A stretch of 64,000 nt of DNA from Actinacidiphila paucisporea (GCF_900142575.1 NZ_FRBI01000012.1:124001-188000); one strand, 5' to 3'. Shown: positions 27,339-38,064, numbered from the stretch's first letter. Notes: generated by a model not told the origin, from the sequence alone. Translations and numbers: made by a program.

Positions 27339-28103
27339 GTGTCTGCTGACCGCGCCGGGGGCGTCCAGTCCCTCGAACGGGCCTTCGACCTGCTGGAGCG
27401 GATGGCCGACGCGGGCGGCGAGGTGGGCCTGAGCGAACTGTCGGCGAGCAGCGGGCTGCCGCTGCCGACCATCCACCGCCTGATGCGGACCCTGCTGGCC
27501 AGCGGATACGTACGCCAGCAGGCCAACCGGCGCTACGCGCTGGGCCCGCGGCTCATCCGGCTCGGCGAGACCGCCTCCCGGCTGCTCGGCACCTGGGCGC
27601 GGCCCTACCTGGCGGAACTGGTCGAGGCGACCGGCGAGACCGCCAACATGGCGCTGCTCGACGGCGACGAGGTCGTCTACGTGGCGCAGGTGCCCTCGCG
27701 GCACTCGATGCGCATGTTCACCGAGGTCGGGCGGCGGGTGCTGCCGCACTCCACGGGCGTCGGCAAGGCGCTGCTCGCGCAGGTCCCGCCGGGCGAGGTG
27801 CGGGCGCTGCTGGCCCGCACCGGCATGCCGGCGGCGACCGAGCGCACCATCACCGAACCGGACGGCTTCCTCGCCGAGTTGGACCGCATCCGCGAGGCCG
27901 GTTACGCCGTGGACGACGGCGAGCAGGAAGCCGGGGTGCGGTGCCTGGCCGTCACGGTGCCCGGGTCCCCGACGGCCGCCGCGATCTCCATCTCGGGACC
28001 CGCGGGCCGGGTCACGGAGGCGGCCACCGAGAAGATCGTGCCCGTACTGCACGAGGTGGCAAGGGAGTTGGCGCTGGCGCTGAGCAGTGCGGCGCCTGCC
28101 TAG
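27339..28103 (+). CDS. allR: IclR-family regulator of allantoin metabolism (AllR-like)
   Basis: A 254-residue IclR-family repressor. The winged helix (residues ~5-65) includes SLERAFDLLERMADAGGEVGLSELS and LPTIHRLMRTLLASGYVRQ. The ligand-binding GAF-like domain contains YVAQVPSRHSMRMFTEVGRR, GVGKALLAQ, GYAVDDGEQEAGVRCLAV and AAISISGP. GTG 27339 follows AGAGGGG; an in-frame ATG lies at 27318. Its position beside allantoinase, and TTCCGC-type boxes before ureide/glyoxylate genes, fit the AllR repressor known in S. coelicolor. Its effector is probably allantoate or glyoxylate, which is inference. Confidence 0.88.
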   Translation: MSADRAGGVQSLERAFDLLERMADAGGEVGLSELSASSGLPLPTIHRLMRTLLASGYVRQQANRRYALGPRLIRLGETASRLLGTWARPYLAELVEATGETANMALLDGDEVVYVAQVPSRHSMRMFTEVGRRVLPHSTGVGKALLAQVPPGEVRALLARTGMPAATERTITEPDGFLAELDRIREAGYAVDDGEQEAGVRCLAVTVPGSPTAAAISISGPAGRVTEAATEKIVPVLHEVARELALALSSAAPA

Positions 28104-28429
28104 GCCCTGTCGTGCGCGAGGTGGTGCTCGACGGCTTCGCGCAGGACGGTCAGTTGGACCGTCAGCGCGCTGACCGAGCCGAGGGCCGCCGCGACGAGCA
28201 GCAAGGAGTGCCGCAGCTGCTCGGGCGGCGGACTGCCTGCCGCCAGCCGGGCCAGCTCGGCGAGTTCGACCTCCGCGACACCGCGGTCCGGTAAGGCGGT
28301 GCGGTACGCCGCCAGGTCCCGCTCCAGGCGGGCCACCGCGGTGCGTAACGCCACCACGCCGCCGTCAGCCGTCCGTACGCCCGATCCGCTGCGGTCCGCG
28401 TCGACCACATGCGTTTCCCCCACCACCAT
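28100..28429 (-). CDS. DUF5955-like small protein
   Basis: A 109-residue helical protein matching the Streptomyces DUF5955 type from memory: VVALRTAVARLERDLAAYRTALPDRGVAEVELAELARLA, then LRHSLLLVAAALGSVSALTVQLTVLREAVEH. No enzyme motif. ATG 28429 is preferred over an upstream GTG because AGGGG precedes it. Its stop overlaps the convergent allR stop. Confidence 0.75.
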   Translation of the reverse strand: MVVGETHVVDADRSGSGVRTADGGVVALRTAVARLERDLAAYRTALPDRGVAEVELAELARLAAGSPPPEQLRHSLLLVAAALGSVSALTVQLTVLREAVEHHLAHDRA

Positions 28430-28541
28430 GTGCCCCTGCCTCACACGTACTCAAGCCCCGGCGCCTCCAGGCCATGGGGGCCGGGGCCGATCAGTAAACG
28501 CGACAGGGCGCTTTCGCGCCACAGGGTCGGCGAAATCTGCG

Positions 28542-30749
28542 TCAAAGTTGCCGCGGGGGCCACACGGTCAGATCGAGGGTGGCGTGGGCGGCGGGGCCGC
28601 CGGGGTCGGTGAGTTGACGGAGCGTCACCAACGCGGTGGTGCCGTCCGACCCGACCACGCACAGCCGCGAGCCCTCGGCGAGCGCCGTCGACGCGACGGA
28701 TCCGACGAGTCCGGCCTCCCCCCGGCACCCGCCGAGGGTGCCGGGCGCGTCGGCCCCGAGCACGGCGAGCCCCCCGCCGGCGGCGCCCGACACGAACGAC
28801 TCGCCGTCCTCGGCGTACCCGAACGTCCCGTTCGCGGCCCCCGCCCGGGACTGCGGCGGCTCGGCCCCCAGCACCAGCCCGGTGCCTGCGGCAAGCCCGA
28901 CCCCGCGATACTCCCGCCCCGCGTCCCGGTCCCCCACCCCCACGCTGTGCCCGCGCCCGCGCCCGAGCCCGTGCCCGAAGCCCACGACCCCCACGATGAC
29001 GACTGCGGCGACCACCGCCGCGAGCCCTTTGCCCCGCCACGCCGCCCGCGCCCCGGGCCCGGTCGCACCAACCGCCGGCGCGGGGCTCGCGTGAGGCATC
29101 CCGACCACCGGGTGCAGGTGCACGCCGCCCGGCGGGGTGGCGCCGCCGGGCGCCGGCACGGGGGTTGCGCGAGGCGCCGCGGGCGGCTGCATGCCCGCCC
29201 CTGGCGGCACGGCGGGCGCGGCGGGGCTCGGCGCCGACGTCCCGCCGGGCGGCGCGAGCGTGTGCATGCCCCCTAGCGGGGTCGCGCCGGGCGCCGCAGG
29301 CGGCTGCATGCCCGGCGCCGGAGCAGCCGGACTCGGCGCCGCAGGCTGGTGCACCCCGCCCGGCGGGGTCGCGCCCGGCGCCGACAGGCGACCCGCACGG
29401 GTCGCGCCAGGCGCCACAGGCAGTTGCCTGCCCGGCGACGGAGCAGCCGTGCTTGGGGTCCGAATCCCGCCCGCCGCCGCTGGCAGGTGCACCCCACCCG
29501 GCGGGGTCGCGCCGGGCACTGCAGGCGGCTGCATGCCCGCCCCTGGCGGCACGGCCGGAACGGCCGGGCTCTGCGCCGACGTCCCGCCCGCCGCCGCAGG
29601 CACGTACACCCCGCCCGGCGGGGTCGCGCCGGGCACCGGCACGCCACCCGCGGGGAACGCGCCCGGCGCCGCAGGCAGCTGCATGCCCGCCCCTGGCGGC
29701 ACCGCCGGAGCAGCCGAGCTCGGCGCCGACGTCGCGCCAGCCGCCGCAGGCACGTGCACTCCGCCCGGCGGGGTCGCGCCCGGCGCCGCAGGCAACTGTG
29801 TGCCCGGGGCCGAGGAGCGCGGCGGTGCCGCTGGGGTCGGGGTGGGGTGGGGCCAGGTGCCGGGGGGTGGGAGAGGGGGGAGAGGTGGGGGGAGGGTCAG
29901 GAGGGTTTGGAGGGGGGTGGGGAGCCAGGGGGTGGGGGGGCGGTGGTGGGTGGCCTGGGCGCACATGGCTATGACCTGGGAAGGGGACGGGCGCAGGGCC
30001 GGGTCCTTGATCAGGCAGCGGGTGACGATCTCGCGCAGCTCGCCGGGGAGTTCGGAGAGGTCGGGTTCCTCGTGGAGGGGGCGGGTGCCGAAGGGCGGGA
30101 AGCCGACGGCCGCGTAGGCGGCGAGTTGGCCGAGGGCGAAGACGTCGGTGGCCGGGACGGGCGGCTGGTCCGCGGCTTGTTCCGGCGCGGAGAAGGCGGG
30201 GATGCCGGGCGCGTCGGCGGCGGCGCGGGTGACGCCGTAACCCGTGACACGCGGGCCGTCCGCGGCGAGCAGCACTGTACCGGGGCCGAGTCCGGCGTGG
30301 ACGACGCCGGCGTGGTGCACGGCGCGCAGCGCCTCGGCGACGCCGGCCACCAGGCGCAGTACGACCGGAACGGGCAGCGGGCGCCCGGTGCCGGTGACGG
30401 CCGCGTGCAGGGTGAGCGCGGGGACGTAGCCGGCGGCCAGCCAGTAGCGGGAGCCGTCGTGGCCGCTGCCGAGCACCGGCACGGTGAAGGGCCCGTGCAC
30501 CCGGCGTACGGCCTGCACGTCGTGTTCGAAGGCCGCGGCGAAGCCGGAGCGGGCGGCCAGTTCCGGCCGGACCGCGGTCAGGGCGACGGGGTGCCCGTCG
30601 GGGGCGTAGGCGAGGTAGACCGGGCCGAGGGCGCCGACGCCGAGCCTGGCGGCGGTCCGGTGGCCGCCGACCACCGCGGGGTCGTCCGGGGCGAGCGGCT
30701 GGTACAGCGGCCCGGGGTGGACCTCGCCGCCGGTGTACTGAGCGCCCAT
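28542..30749 (-). CDS. membrane Ser/Thr pseudokinase with proline-rich repeats
   Basis: A 735-residue protein built like a PknB-type receptor kinase but with a degraded active site. The glycine loop is kept (LGVGALGPVY, residues 36-45). The beta-3 Lys is Thr (VALT, 55-58), the HRDLKPxN loop reads HAGLGPGTV (from 151) and DFG reads GYG (170-172). The APE motif FSAPEQAA is kept. Residues ~290-525 are Pro/Ala/Gly repeats, then one membrane helix (GLAAVVAAVVIVGVVGF) and an external C-terminal domain with a few Cys. It is probably a scaffold or sensor rather than a phosphotransferase. It is transcribed divergently from the MobA-like gene. Confidence 0.85.
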   Translation of the reverse strand: MGAQYTGGEVHPGPLYQPLAPDDPAVVGGHRTAARLGVGALGPVYLAYAPDGHPVALTAVRPELAARSGFAAAFEHDVQAVRRVHGPFTVPVLGSGHDGSRYWLAAGYVPALTLHAAVTGTGRPLPVPVVLRLVAGVAEALRAVHHAGVVHAGLGPGTVLLAADGPRVTGYGVTRAAADAPGIPAFSAPEQAADQPPVPATDVFALGQLAAYAAVGFPPFGTRPLHEEPDLSELPGELREIVTRCLIKDPALRPSPSQVIAMCAQATHHRPPTPWLPTPLQTLLTLPPPLPPLPPPGTWPHPTPTPAAPPRSSAPGTQLPAAPGATPPGGVHVPAAAGATSAPSSAAPAVPPGAGMQLPAAPGAFPAGGVPVPGATPPGGVYVPAAAGGTSAQSPAVPAVPPGAGMQPPAVPGATPPGGVHLPAAAGGIRTPSTAAPSPGRQLPVAPGATRAGRLSAPGATPPGGVHQPAAPSPAAPAPGMQPPAAPGATPLGGMHTLAPPGGTSAPSPAAPAVPPGAGMQPPAAPRATPVPAPGGATPPGGVHLHPVVGMPHASPAPAVGATGPGARAAWRGKGLAAVVAAVVIVGVVGFGHGLGRGRGHSVGVGDRDAGREYRGVGLAAGTGLVLGAEPPQSRAGAANGTFGYAEDGESFVSGAAGGGLAVLGADAPGTLGGCRGEAGLVGSVASTALAEGSRLCVVGSDGTTALVTLRQLTDPGGPAAHATLDLTVWPPRQL
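29110..29830 (-). repeat. coding tandem repeats (PGATPPGGVH units)
   Basis: This stretch of the pseudokinase gene carries repeated units PGATPPGGVH-x-PAAAG and AVPPGAGMQ-x-PAAPGA. The DNA copies (for example GCATGCCCGCCCCTGGCGGC at about 29190, 29531 and 29682) are nearly identical, so slippage or recombination length changes are likely. It is coding, not a CRISPR array. Confidence 0.85.
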
Positions 30750-30866
30750 CAGTCCCCGTTCCTCGGGCTTTCCCGGACCTCCCGGCCCCTGGCCAGACGA
30801 TACCGGAACACGCCGACCCGCCCGCGGCCTGTTCCGCTGCGGGCGGGCAGGCGGTATGCAGGAAGC

Positions 30867-31568
30867 ATGGACACAAAGGGCGAGGTGGCCGGGCTGCTGC
30901 TGGCGGCCGGCGGGGGGCGGCGGCTCGGCGGCCGGCCGAAGGCGCTGCTGCCGTACGGGGACCGCCCGCTGGTCGAGCACGCGGCGCGCGCGCTGCGGGA
31001 CGGCGGCTGCGGCCCGCTGCACGTGGTGCTGGGCGCCGCGGCCGACGAGGTGCGGACCACCGCGGAGTTGCCCGGCTGCGTCCTGGTCGACAACCCGCAC
31101 TGGCCCGACGGCATGGGCTCGTCGCTGCGCGCGGGCCTGGCCTCGCTGGCCGCCGCCCGGCCGCGCCCCGCCGCGGTGGTGATCGCGCTGGTCGACCAGC
31201 CGGGGGTGGGCGCGGCGGCGGTCGCCCGGGTGATCGCGGCGGCCAGGGCGGGCGACGACCTGCTGTCGGCGCTGGTGTCGGCCGCCTACGGGGAGCGCCG
31301 CGGGCACCCGGTGCTGGTCGGCGCCGCCCGCTGGGCGGGGGTCGCGGGCAGCGCGGGTGAGGACCGGGGCGCGCGGACGTATCTGCGCGAGCACGCCGAG
31401 CAGGCGGTGCTGGTGGACTGCTCGGACATCGCGGACCCGGCGGATATCGACACCCCCGCCGACCTGCGGCTTCTCCAGCCGGCCGCCCCCCGGGCCGACC
31501 GCCCGGCCGACCCCCCGGCGGCCCCGCCGAACGCACCCCCGACTGCACCGCGTGCCACAAAACGTTGA
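30867..31568 (+). CDS. MobA-like nucleotidyltransferase
   Basis: A 233-residue NTP transferase of the MobA/MocA type. The nucleotide-binding start LLLAAGGGRRLGGRPKALLPYGDRPLVEH is intact, followed by VLVDNPHWPDGMGSSLRAGL and ALVDQPGVGAAAVARV. Members attach CMP or GMP to molybdopterin. Between purine catabolism genes it plausibly matures the molybdenum cofactor of xanthine dehydrogenase, which is not in the window. The last ~25 residues are a Pro/Ala tail. Confidence 0.85.
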   Translation: MDTKGEVAGLLLAAGGGRRLGGRPKALLPYGDRPLVEHAARALRDGGCGPLHVVLGAAADEVRTTAELPGCVLVDNPHWPDGMGSSLRAGLASLAAARPRPAAVVIALVDQPGVGAAAVARVIAAARAGDDLLSALVSAAYGERRGHPVLVGAARWAGVAGSAGEDRGARTYLREHAEQAVLVDCSDIADPADIDTPADLRLLQPAAPRADRPADPPAAPPNAPPTAPRATKR

Positions 31569-31588
31569 ACTTCCGCACTGCGAAAACT
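31553..31588. promoter_or_regulatory. operator region of malate synthase gene
   Basis: ACTTCCGCACTGCGAAAACT (31569-31588) matches the AllR-type boxes before allR, hyi and gcl. Overlapping its left side is ACGTTGAAC, a half-site of the TTCAAC/GTTGAA palindrome. aceB therefore appears to carry both purine-catabolism signals. Confidence 0.65.
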
Positions 31589-31732
31589 ATGCTCCACCTT
31601 GCAGAAGCGCCCGCAGCTCGCGGCGGCCCGGCACCCCGTGCCACGCGCACTCGCGTGCCGCACACGCACGACGGCGTGCCCCGTACCCACGACGCACCGG
31701 CGGACGCCGGCCCGCTCTGGAGGAATGACCGC

Positions 31733-33361
<1,629 letters not shown>

Positions 33362-33461
33362 GGCCTCGGGCCCCGGCGCCGGATCCAGGCTGCTGCCTGA
33401 CCGGCACCGGGTCCGGGCGGCCGCACGGACCCCGGCGGACCCCGGCTGTTAGCCTTCCGGC

Positions 33462-34046
33462 ATGTCAGACCTGGGGTCCGTCGCCTGGCCGCCCGAGCCG
33501 ATCAGGACCGAGAGGCTCGTGCTCCGTGGGCCCGAGGCCCGGGACCGGGCGGCCTTCATCGAGTTGCTGGCGTCGCCGGAGGTGCACACCTACCTCGGCG
33601 GCCCCCGGCCGCGTGACGCGCTCGAACGCGAGGTGCCCGCGGTGCCCGAGCGGTGGCCCGGGAGCTTCGTCGTCGAACTCGACGGGGCGATGATCGGCCA
33701 CATCCTGCTCAGGAGGGCGAAGGAGCACCGGCGCCCGGCCGCCGCCGGAAAGGCCGACCTCGGCTACCTCTTCCTGCCGCGGGCGTGGGGATACGGTTAC
33801 GCCGCCGAGGCCTGCACGGCGGCACTCGGCTGGTTCGACGGGGCCTTCCCCGGCGAGCCGGTGGTCCTCGCCACCCAGACCGCCAACGCCGCCTCGATGC
33901 GCCTCGCGGCGAAGCTGGGCTTCACGGAGGTGGAGCGCTTCCACGCCTGGGACGCCGAGCAGTGGCTCGGCCTGCGGCCCCCTCCGCCCGACCCCCAGGC
34001 CGTACGCGCCCGGGCGCTCACTTCCCGCCACCGGACGGCTCGGTGA
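33462..34046 (+). CDS. GNAT-family N-acetyltransferase
   Basis: A 194-residue acetyltransferase of the RimJ/RimL type. The N-terminal strand RTERLVLRGPEARDRAAF, central IGHILLRRAKE, acetyl-CoA loop region YLFLPRAWGYGYAAEAC and terminal NAASMRLAAKLGFTEVERF are typical. The substrate is unknown. Its 3' end overlaps the convergent TMEM175-type gene by 29 bases. Confidence 0.9.
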   Translation: MSDLGSVAWPPEPIRTERLVLRGPEARDRAAFIELLASPEVHTYLGGPRPRDALEREVPAVPERWPGSFVVELDGAMIGHILLRRAKEHRRPAAAGKADLGYLFLPRAWGYGYAAEACTAALGWFDGAFPGEPVVLATQTANAASMRLAAKLGFTEVERFHAWDAEQWLGLRPPPPDPQAVRARALTSRHRTAR

Positions 34047-34656
34047 CGACGCCCTCCGCCTTGATCGGCACGGGCACCTGGTTGAAGGCGTAGTAGACGG
34101 CGAGCAGCCCGTGCACCGCCAGGGTCAGCGGGGCCGACACGAAGGCCAGGCCCACCGCGGCGGGGTACGCGACCGACCCGAGCGCGAACCGGGCCCGCGT
34201 GGCACGGGCCGCCACGACGTCCACCCGCTCGTCGAAGAGATGACCCGTGCGGGTGAGGTGCCACCACATGGCCTGGAAGGCCAGGGCGTGGAAGACCATG
34301 AACAACCCGTAGACGGCCAGGGCGACATGCGCAGCGTTCCCCTCCCGGAGGTACCGAGCCACCACCGCCGCGGGCCACGGCAACGCGGCGACGCCCATCA
34401 GCAGGATCAGATTGATGAACAACAAGGTGCGATCCACCCGGGCGATGCACTGGAAGACCGTGTGATGGTTGACCCACATAACGCCAATGATCAAGAACGT
34501 GACGGCATAAGCGGCGTAAGAGGGCCACATCGCGCCGAGGTCCGACCACAGCCGGTCCCCGGCGCCCTCCGGGACCTTGATCTCCAGCACGAGCAGCGTG
34601 ATCGCGATGGCGAACACCCCGTCGCTGAACGCCTCGACTCTGCCCGACTCATTCAT
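34018..34656 (-). CDS. TMEM175-family potassium channel-like protein
   Basis: A 212-residue membrane protein with the family signature RVEAFSDGVFAIAITLLVLEI in the first helix (RxxxFSD motif) and five to six predicted helices, including AYAVTFLIIGVMWVNHHTVF. Bacterial TMEM175 proteins form potassium-permeable channels as tetramers. It is a single gene with no obvious operon partner. Confidence 0.92.
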   Translation of the reverse strand: MNESGRVEAFSDGVFAIAITLLVLEIKVPEGAGDRLWSDLGAMWPSYAAYAVTFLIIGVMWVNHHTVFQCIARVDRTLLFINLILLMGVAALPWPAAVVARYLREGNAAHVALAVYGLFMVFHALAFQAMWWHLTRTGHLFDERVDVVAARATRARFALGSVAYPAAVGLAFVSAPLTLAVHGLLAVYYAFNQVPVPIKAEGVVTEPSGGGK

Positions 34657-34802
34657 CCTGTCCCCCGTTGGAAGCTCAACCCGCGTGCCGGCTCCGTGAA
34701 CCTACCGGCTGCCGCGTCACGAGCAGGCTCCACCCCGGCCCGTACCCGTCCGGGTCGTGGACGACTTCCGCACGGGACCGACCCGCGGCCGGACGTAGGC
34801 GA

Positions 34803-35141
34803 TCAGACGTCCGGGTCGTGCATGATCTCGCGGACCTCCTGCGCGCAGCGGCACGCGGCGGCGAACTTGGCGGCCCATTTCAGCGCGTCCTCGCGTGAGG
34901 GCACGTCGATGATCGAGAAGCCGCCGACGACCGCCTTGGTCTCCGGGTACGGGCCGTCGCTGACGGTGCCGTCGGTGGCCACGACACTGGCCTGCTGCCG
35001 TTGCAGTCCGCCGCCGGAGACCCACACGGCGGCGTCCTGGGCCTGTCGCATCACCGCGTGGGCGGCCTCGGCCACCTCGGGCAACTCCTCTGCCGGGATG
35101 TTCATCGTGCCGTCGTCGAACGAGATCAGATACCGCGTCAT
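34803..35141 (-). CDS. YCII/DGPF-domain protein
   Basis: A 112-residue protein of the YCII family with the motif DGPYPETKAVVGGFSIIDV and a conserved His/Asp-bearing start (MTRYLISFDDG). These proteins often accompany ECF sigma factors, but none is adjacent here. ATG 35141 has GGGAG upstream. The function is unknown. Confidence 0.88.
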   Translation of the reverse strand: MTRYLISFDDGTMNIPAEELPEVAEAAHAVMRQAQDAAVWVSGGGLQRQQASVVATDGTVSDGPYPETKAVVGGFSIIDVPSREDALKWAAKFAAACRCAQEVREIMHDPDV

Positions 35142-35307
35142 CACCGCTCCCTTGTCCGGCCGCCCAGCCTAGGACGATCGCGGCCCCCGGAGCCGGCGCT
35201 CCACGCCGTGCCCCCGGGAGTCGGCACACCGCCCCGGGCCGTGGGTCACGGTCCGGGGCAGTGGCGCCGTGCCCGGCTCCGGCGGTGGGCCGGGGCGGGG
35301 TACGGCC

Positions 35308-35338
35308 ACCGGTCGGGGGCCGTCCCTCCCCGACCGGT
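35308..35338 (-). terminator. terminator of the uric acid operon
   Basis: ACCGGTCGGGG, 9-base loop, CCCCGACCGGT: a perfect 11-bp stem 15 bases beyond the stop of the last gene of the leftward uric acid operon. Confidence 0.7.
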
Positions 35339-35352
35339 CGTCGCGGGGCCGG

Positions 35353-36741
35353 TCAGGCCAGGCCGGCGCGTGCGGCCAGGCGGCGGGCCTCGGTGCGGGT
35401 GAGGCGGGCGATCTCGTCCTCGTCGACCCGGGTCAGCCGGCCGTGCTCCACCACCGGCCGGCCGTTGACCAGCGACAGGGTGACGGGGGCGGCGGCGCCC
35501 AGCACCAGGGCGGCCACCGGGTCGGCGATCGACGCGTGGCCGAGGCCGTCCAGTTTCCACAGCACCAGGTCGGCGAGCTTGCCCGGCTCCAGGGAGCCGA
35601 TCTCGGCGGCCCTGCCGAGGACTTGGGCGCCGCCGTAGGTGCCCAGGCGCAGCGCCTGCCGAGCGCTCATCGCCTTCTCGCCGCCGCCGAGGCGGTTGAT
35701 GAGCAGGGCGTTGCGCAACTCGGTGTGCAGCTCACCGGATTCGTTGGACGCGGTGCCGTCGACGCCGAGGCCGACCGGGATGCCCGCGGCGAGCATGTCG
35801 GGGACCCGGGCGATACCGGCGGCGAGCCGGGCGTTGGAGGACGGGCAGTGCGCCACGCCGGTGCCGGTGCGGGCGAAGGCGGCGATGTCGGCGTCGTTCA
35901 TGTGGACGCAGTGCGCCATCCACACGTCGTCGCCGAGCCAGCCGGTGGACTCGAAGTAGTCGGTCGGCCCCATGCCGAACTGCTCGTGGCAGAACTTCTC
36001 CTCCTCCACCGTCTCGCTGCCGTGGGTGTGCAGGCGTACGCCCTTGTCGCGGGCCAGCACCGCGGCCTCGCGGAGCAGTTCGGTGGACACCGAGAAGGGC
36101 GAGCAGGGCGCGGCCGCGATGTGCAGCATCGAGCCGAAGGAGGGGTCGTGGTGGGTGTCGATGGCGGCCTCGGTGGCCTTCAGGGCGCCCTCGGTGCTCT
36201 CCACGGCGAAGTCCGGCGGCAGCCCGCCGTCGCTCTTGCCGCGGTCCATCGAGCCGCGGGCGGCGGTGAAGCGCACCCCGGTGTCGGCGGCGGCCCTGAT
36301 CTCGGCGCCGAGCAGGTCGCCCGCACCGCGCGGGAAGACGTAGTGGTGGTCCATGGCGGTGGTGACGCCGCCGCGGGCCATCATCGCCAGTGATCCGGCG
36401 GCGGCCGCGTGGACGATGTCCTCGTCGATCCGCGCCCACACCGGGTAGAGCTCGACCAGCCAGTCGAAGAGGTTGCTGTCCTGGGCGAGGCCCCGGGTGA
36501 GCCACTGGTAGAAGTGGTGGTGGGTGTTGACCAGGCCGGGGGTGGCCAGGTGCCCGGTGCCGTCGATCCGCCGGGCCACGTCCCGGATGTCCGCGGGGGC
36601 CGGCCCGGCGCCGACGGACTCGATGACGTCGCCCGCGACGACGACGTGCCCGGTGTCGTACTCGGTGCCCGCCGCGTCCACGGTGGCGATGGCGCAGTTC
36701 TCGATGACGATGCGCTCGGCTGTGCTGCCGGTCTCGTTCAT
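35353..36741 (-). CDS. 8-oxoguanine/guanine deaminase
   Basis: A 462-residue amidohydrolase of the AtzA/TrzN type. Metal-binding residues lie in GLVNTHHHFYQWLTRG, HTHGSETVEEE, WMAHCVHMND and LGVDGTASNE. The HHHFYQ motif and overall length match 8-oxoguanine deaminases; guanine deaminase is an alternative. It converts 8-oxoguanine to urate or guanine to xanthine, feeding the uricase encoded 14 bases upstream. It is the last gene of the operon. Confidence 0.88.
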   Translation of the reverse strand: MNETGSTAERIVIENCAIATVDAAGTEYDTGHVVVAGDVIESVGAGPAPADIRDVARRIDGTGHLATPGLVNTHHHFYQWLTRGLAQDSNLFDWLVELYPVWARIDEDIVHAAAAGSLAMMARGGVTTAMDHHYVFPRGAGDLLGAEIRAAADTGVRFTAARGSMDRGKSDGGLPPDFAVESTEGALKATEAAIDTHHDPSFGSMLHIAAAPCSPFSVSTELLREAAVLARDKGVRLHTHGSETVEEEKFCHEQFGMGPTDYFESTGWLGDDVWMAHCVHMNDADIAAFARTGTGVAHCPSSNARLAAGIARVPDMLAAGIPVGLGVDGTASNESGELHTELRNALLINRLGGGEKAMSARQALRLGTYGGAQVLGRAAEIGSLEPGKLADLVLWKLDGLGHASIADPVAALVLGAAAPVTLSLVNGRPVVEHGRLTRVDEDEIARLTRTEARRLAARAGLA

Positions 36742-36755
36742 GGCGGTCGCCCCTG

Positions 36756-37661
36756 TCAGTCCGTCACCGGGATACGGGCGTCGGCGCCCTCCCGCAGCAC
36801 CGTGCCCTCGATCAGCCCGTAGGGGCGGTCGGCGGCCAGGTAGACCTCGTTGTCGTTGGTGAGGCCGAAGGGCGCCAGGTCGGCGAGGAAGTGGTGCCTG
36901 TTCGGCAGCGACAGCCGCACCTCGTCTATCGCGTCGGGTCCCGCGCTGTTGTCGATGACGCGGGAGCCCATCGCGAACAGGCTCTGCTGGAGCGAGAGCG
37001 AGTACGTCTCGGCGAACGCGCCCAGCAGGTCGCCGCGCACCGCCGCGTACGACTCCTCCCAGCCCGGTTCTGCCTGCCCGGCGGCGCCGGTCCAGCCGAA
37101 CCGCCAGCGGGCGTTGACCTCGGTGGCCAGGATCCGGTCGCGGGTCTCCTGGAGGGTGGTGTAGCCGTCCTTGACGAAGCCCCAGAATTCGGAGTCGGTC
37201 GAGTTGAGCACCACCAGGCCGGTCAGCCCGGAGACGACCTGCCAGTGCTCGCCGTCGTAGGAGACCTCGGTGGTGCGGGTCTCCTGGCCCTTGCGGACGA
37301 AGGAGTGCTCGCCGCGGTCCCGGCCGGCGACCGGGATGCGCTCCCAGGCGTGTTCCTCGATCCGTATCCGGGCCCGGTGGATGGGCTGCTGGCTGCTCAC
37401 GAAGTGCCGGGCCAGCTCGATGCCGAAGGCCTCGGCGGAGTCGATGCCGCGCTCCTTGGCGAAGGCGAAGACGGTGTTCTTGGTGGTGTCGGTGGGCAGC
37501 ACGTTCGCGTTCGACCCGGACAGGTGGACGTCGTCCATGTCGCCGGACAGCGCGACCGAGACGTTCAGGTCCTTGATGTGGTGGGTGCCGCCGTCGCGGG
37601 TGACCCGGACAACGCGGTTCTCCGCCTTGCCGTACTGGTTCTGGCCGAGCATCGTGGGCAT
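36756..37661 (-). CDS. urate oxidase (uricase)
   Basis: Cofactor-free oxidase that converts urate to 5-hydroxyisourate (301 residues). Conserved elements: LGQNQYGKAENRVVRV (catalytic Lys), VLPTDTTKNTVFAFAK (catalytic Thr), VVSGLTGLVVLNSTDSEFWGF and LPNRHHFLADL (His). It begins 4 bases after the HIU hydrolase stop. The chain of overlaps and short gaps shows one operon: OHCU decarboxylase, HIU hydrolase, uricase, deaminase. Confidence 0.96.
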   Translation of the reverse strand: MPTMLGQNQYGKAENRVVRVTRDGGTHHIKDLNVSVALSGDMDDVHLSGSNANVLPTDTTKNTVFAFAKERGIDSAEAFGIELARHFVSSQQPIHRARIRIEEHAWERIPVAGRDRGEHSFVRKGQETRTTEVSYDGEHWQVVSGLTGLVVLNSTDSEFWGFVKDGYTTLQETRDRILATEVNARWRFGWTGAAGQAEPGWEESYAAVRGDLLGAFAETYSLSLQQSLFAMGSRVIDNSAGPDAIDEVRLSLPNRHHFLADLAPFGLTNDNEVYLAADRPYGLIEGTVLREGADARIPVTD

Positions 37662-37665
37662 GTCG

Positions 37666-38064
37666 CTAGCTCCCTCGGTATACGGAGTAGCCGAACGGGT
37701 TGAGCAGCAGCGGTACGTGGAAATGCTCGCCCGGGACGACGGCGAAGACCACCGCGACCTCGGGGAAGAAGGCTCCGCTGTCCCTTGGACCGGAGTGGTC
37801 CGTGCGGGGGGCGTCCTGCTGGGCCTCGGCTGGGTTGTGGGCGTGACGTGCGAGGTACGGTGCCACGTCGAAGTGCAGCCGTACGTGGGTGGTGGCTTCC
37901 GGCAGCGCGGGCAGGTCCTTGCAGCGGCCGTCCGCGTCGGTCGCGGAGCCGCCGTGCGGCGTCCAGGGGGCGGCCGGGCCGGTGCGTACCTCCAGCGCCA
38001 CGGCGACGCCCGCGGCGGGGCGGCCGGCGCTGGTGTCCAGGATGTGGGTCGACACGGACGTCAT
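37666..38064 (-). CDS. 5-hydroxyisourate hydrolase (transthyretin-like)
   Basis: A 132-residue enzyme hydrolysing 5-hydroxyisourate to OHCU. The N-terminal motif STHILDTSAGRPA and the C-terminal YRGS tetrapeptide signature are both present, with catalytic His residues in THILD and HFHVPLLLNPFGY. The start codon overlaps the OHCU decarboxylase stop (ATGA). A ~15-residue insert (HNPAEAQQDAPRTDHSG) sits before the last strands. Confidence 0.95.
   Translation of the reverse strand: MTSVSTHILDTSAGRPAAGVAVALEVRTGPAAPWTPHGGSATDADGRCKDLPALPEATTHVRLHFDVAPYLARHAHNPAEAQQDAPRTDHSGPRDSGAFFPEVAVVFAVVPGEHFHVPLLLNPFGYSVYRGS

Noticed and set aside
29110..29830. Regular repeats resembling a CRISPR or minisatellite
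   Set aside because: Repeats stay in frame within the pseudokinase gene and translate to Pro/Gly-rich units. Spacers are not unique sequences of constant length and no cas gene is nearby.
30817..30847. Hairpin CCCGCCCGC/GCGGGCGGG as a terminator
   Set aside because: It lies between divergent gene starts where no transcript should end; probably a chance GC palindrome or a 5' leader structure.
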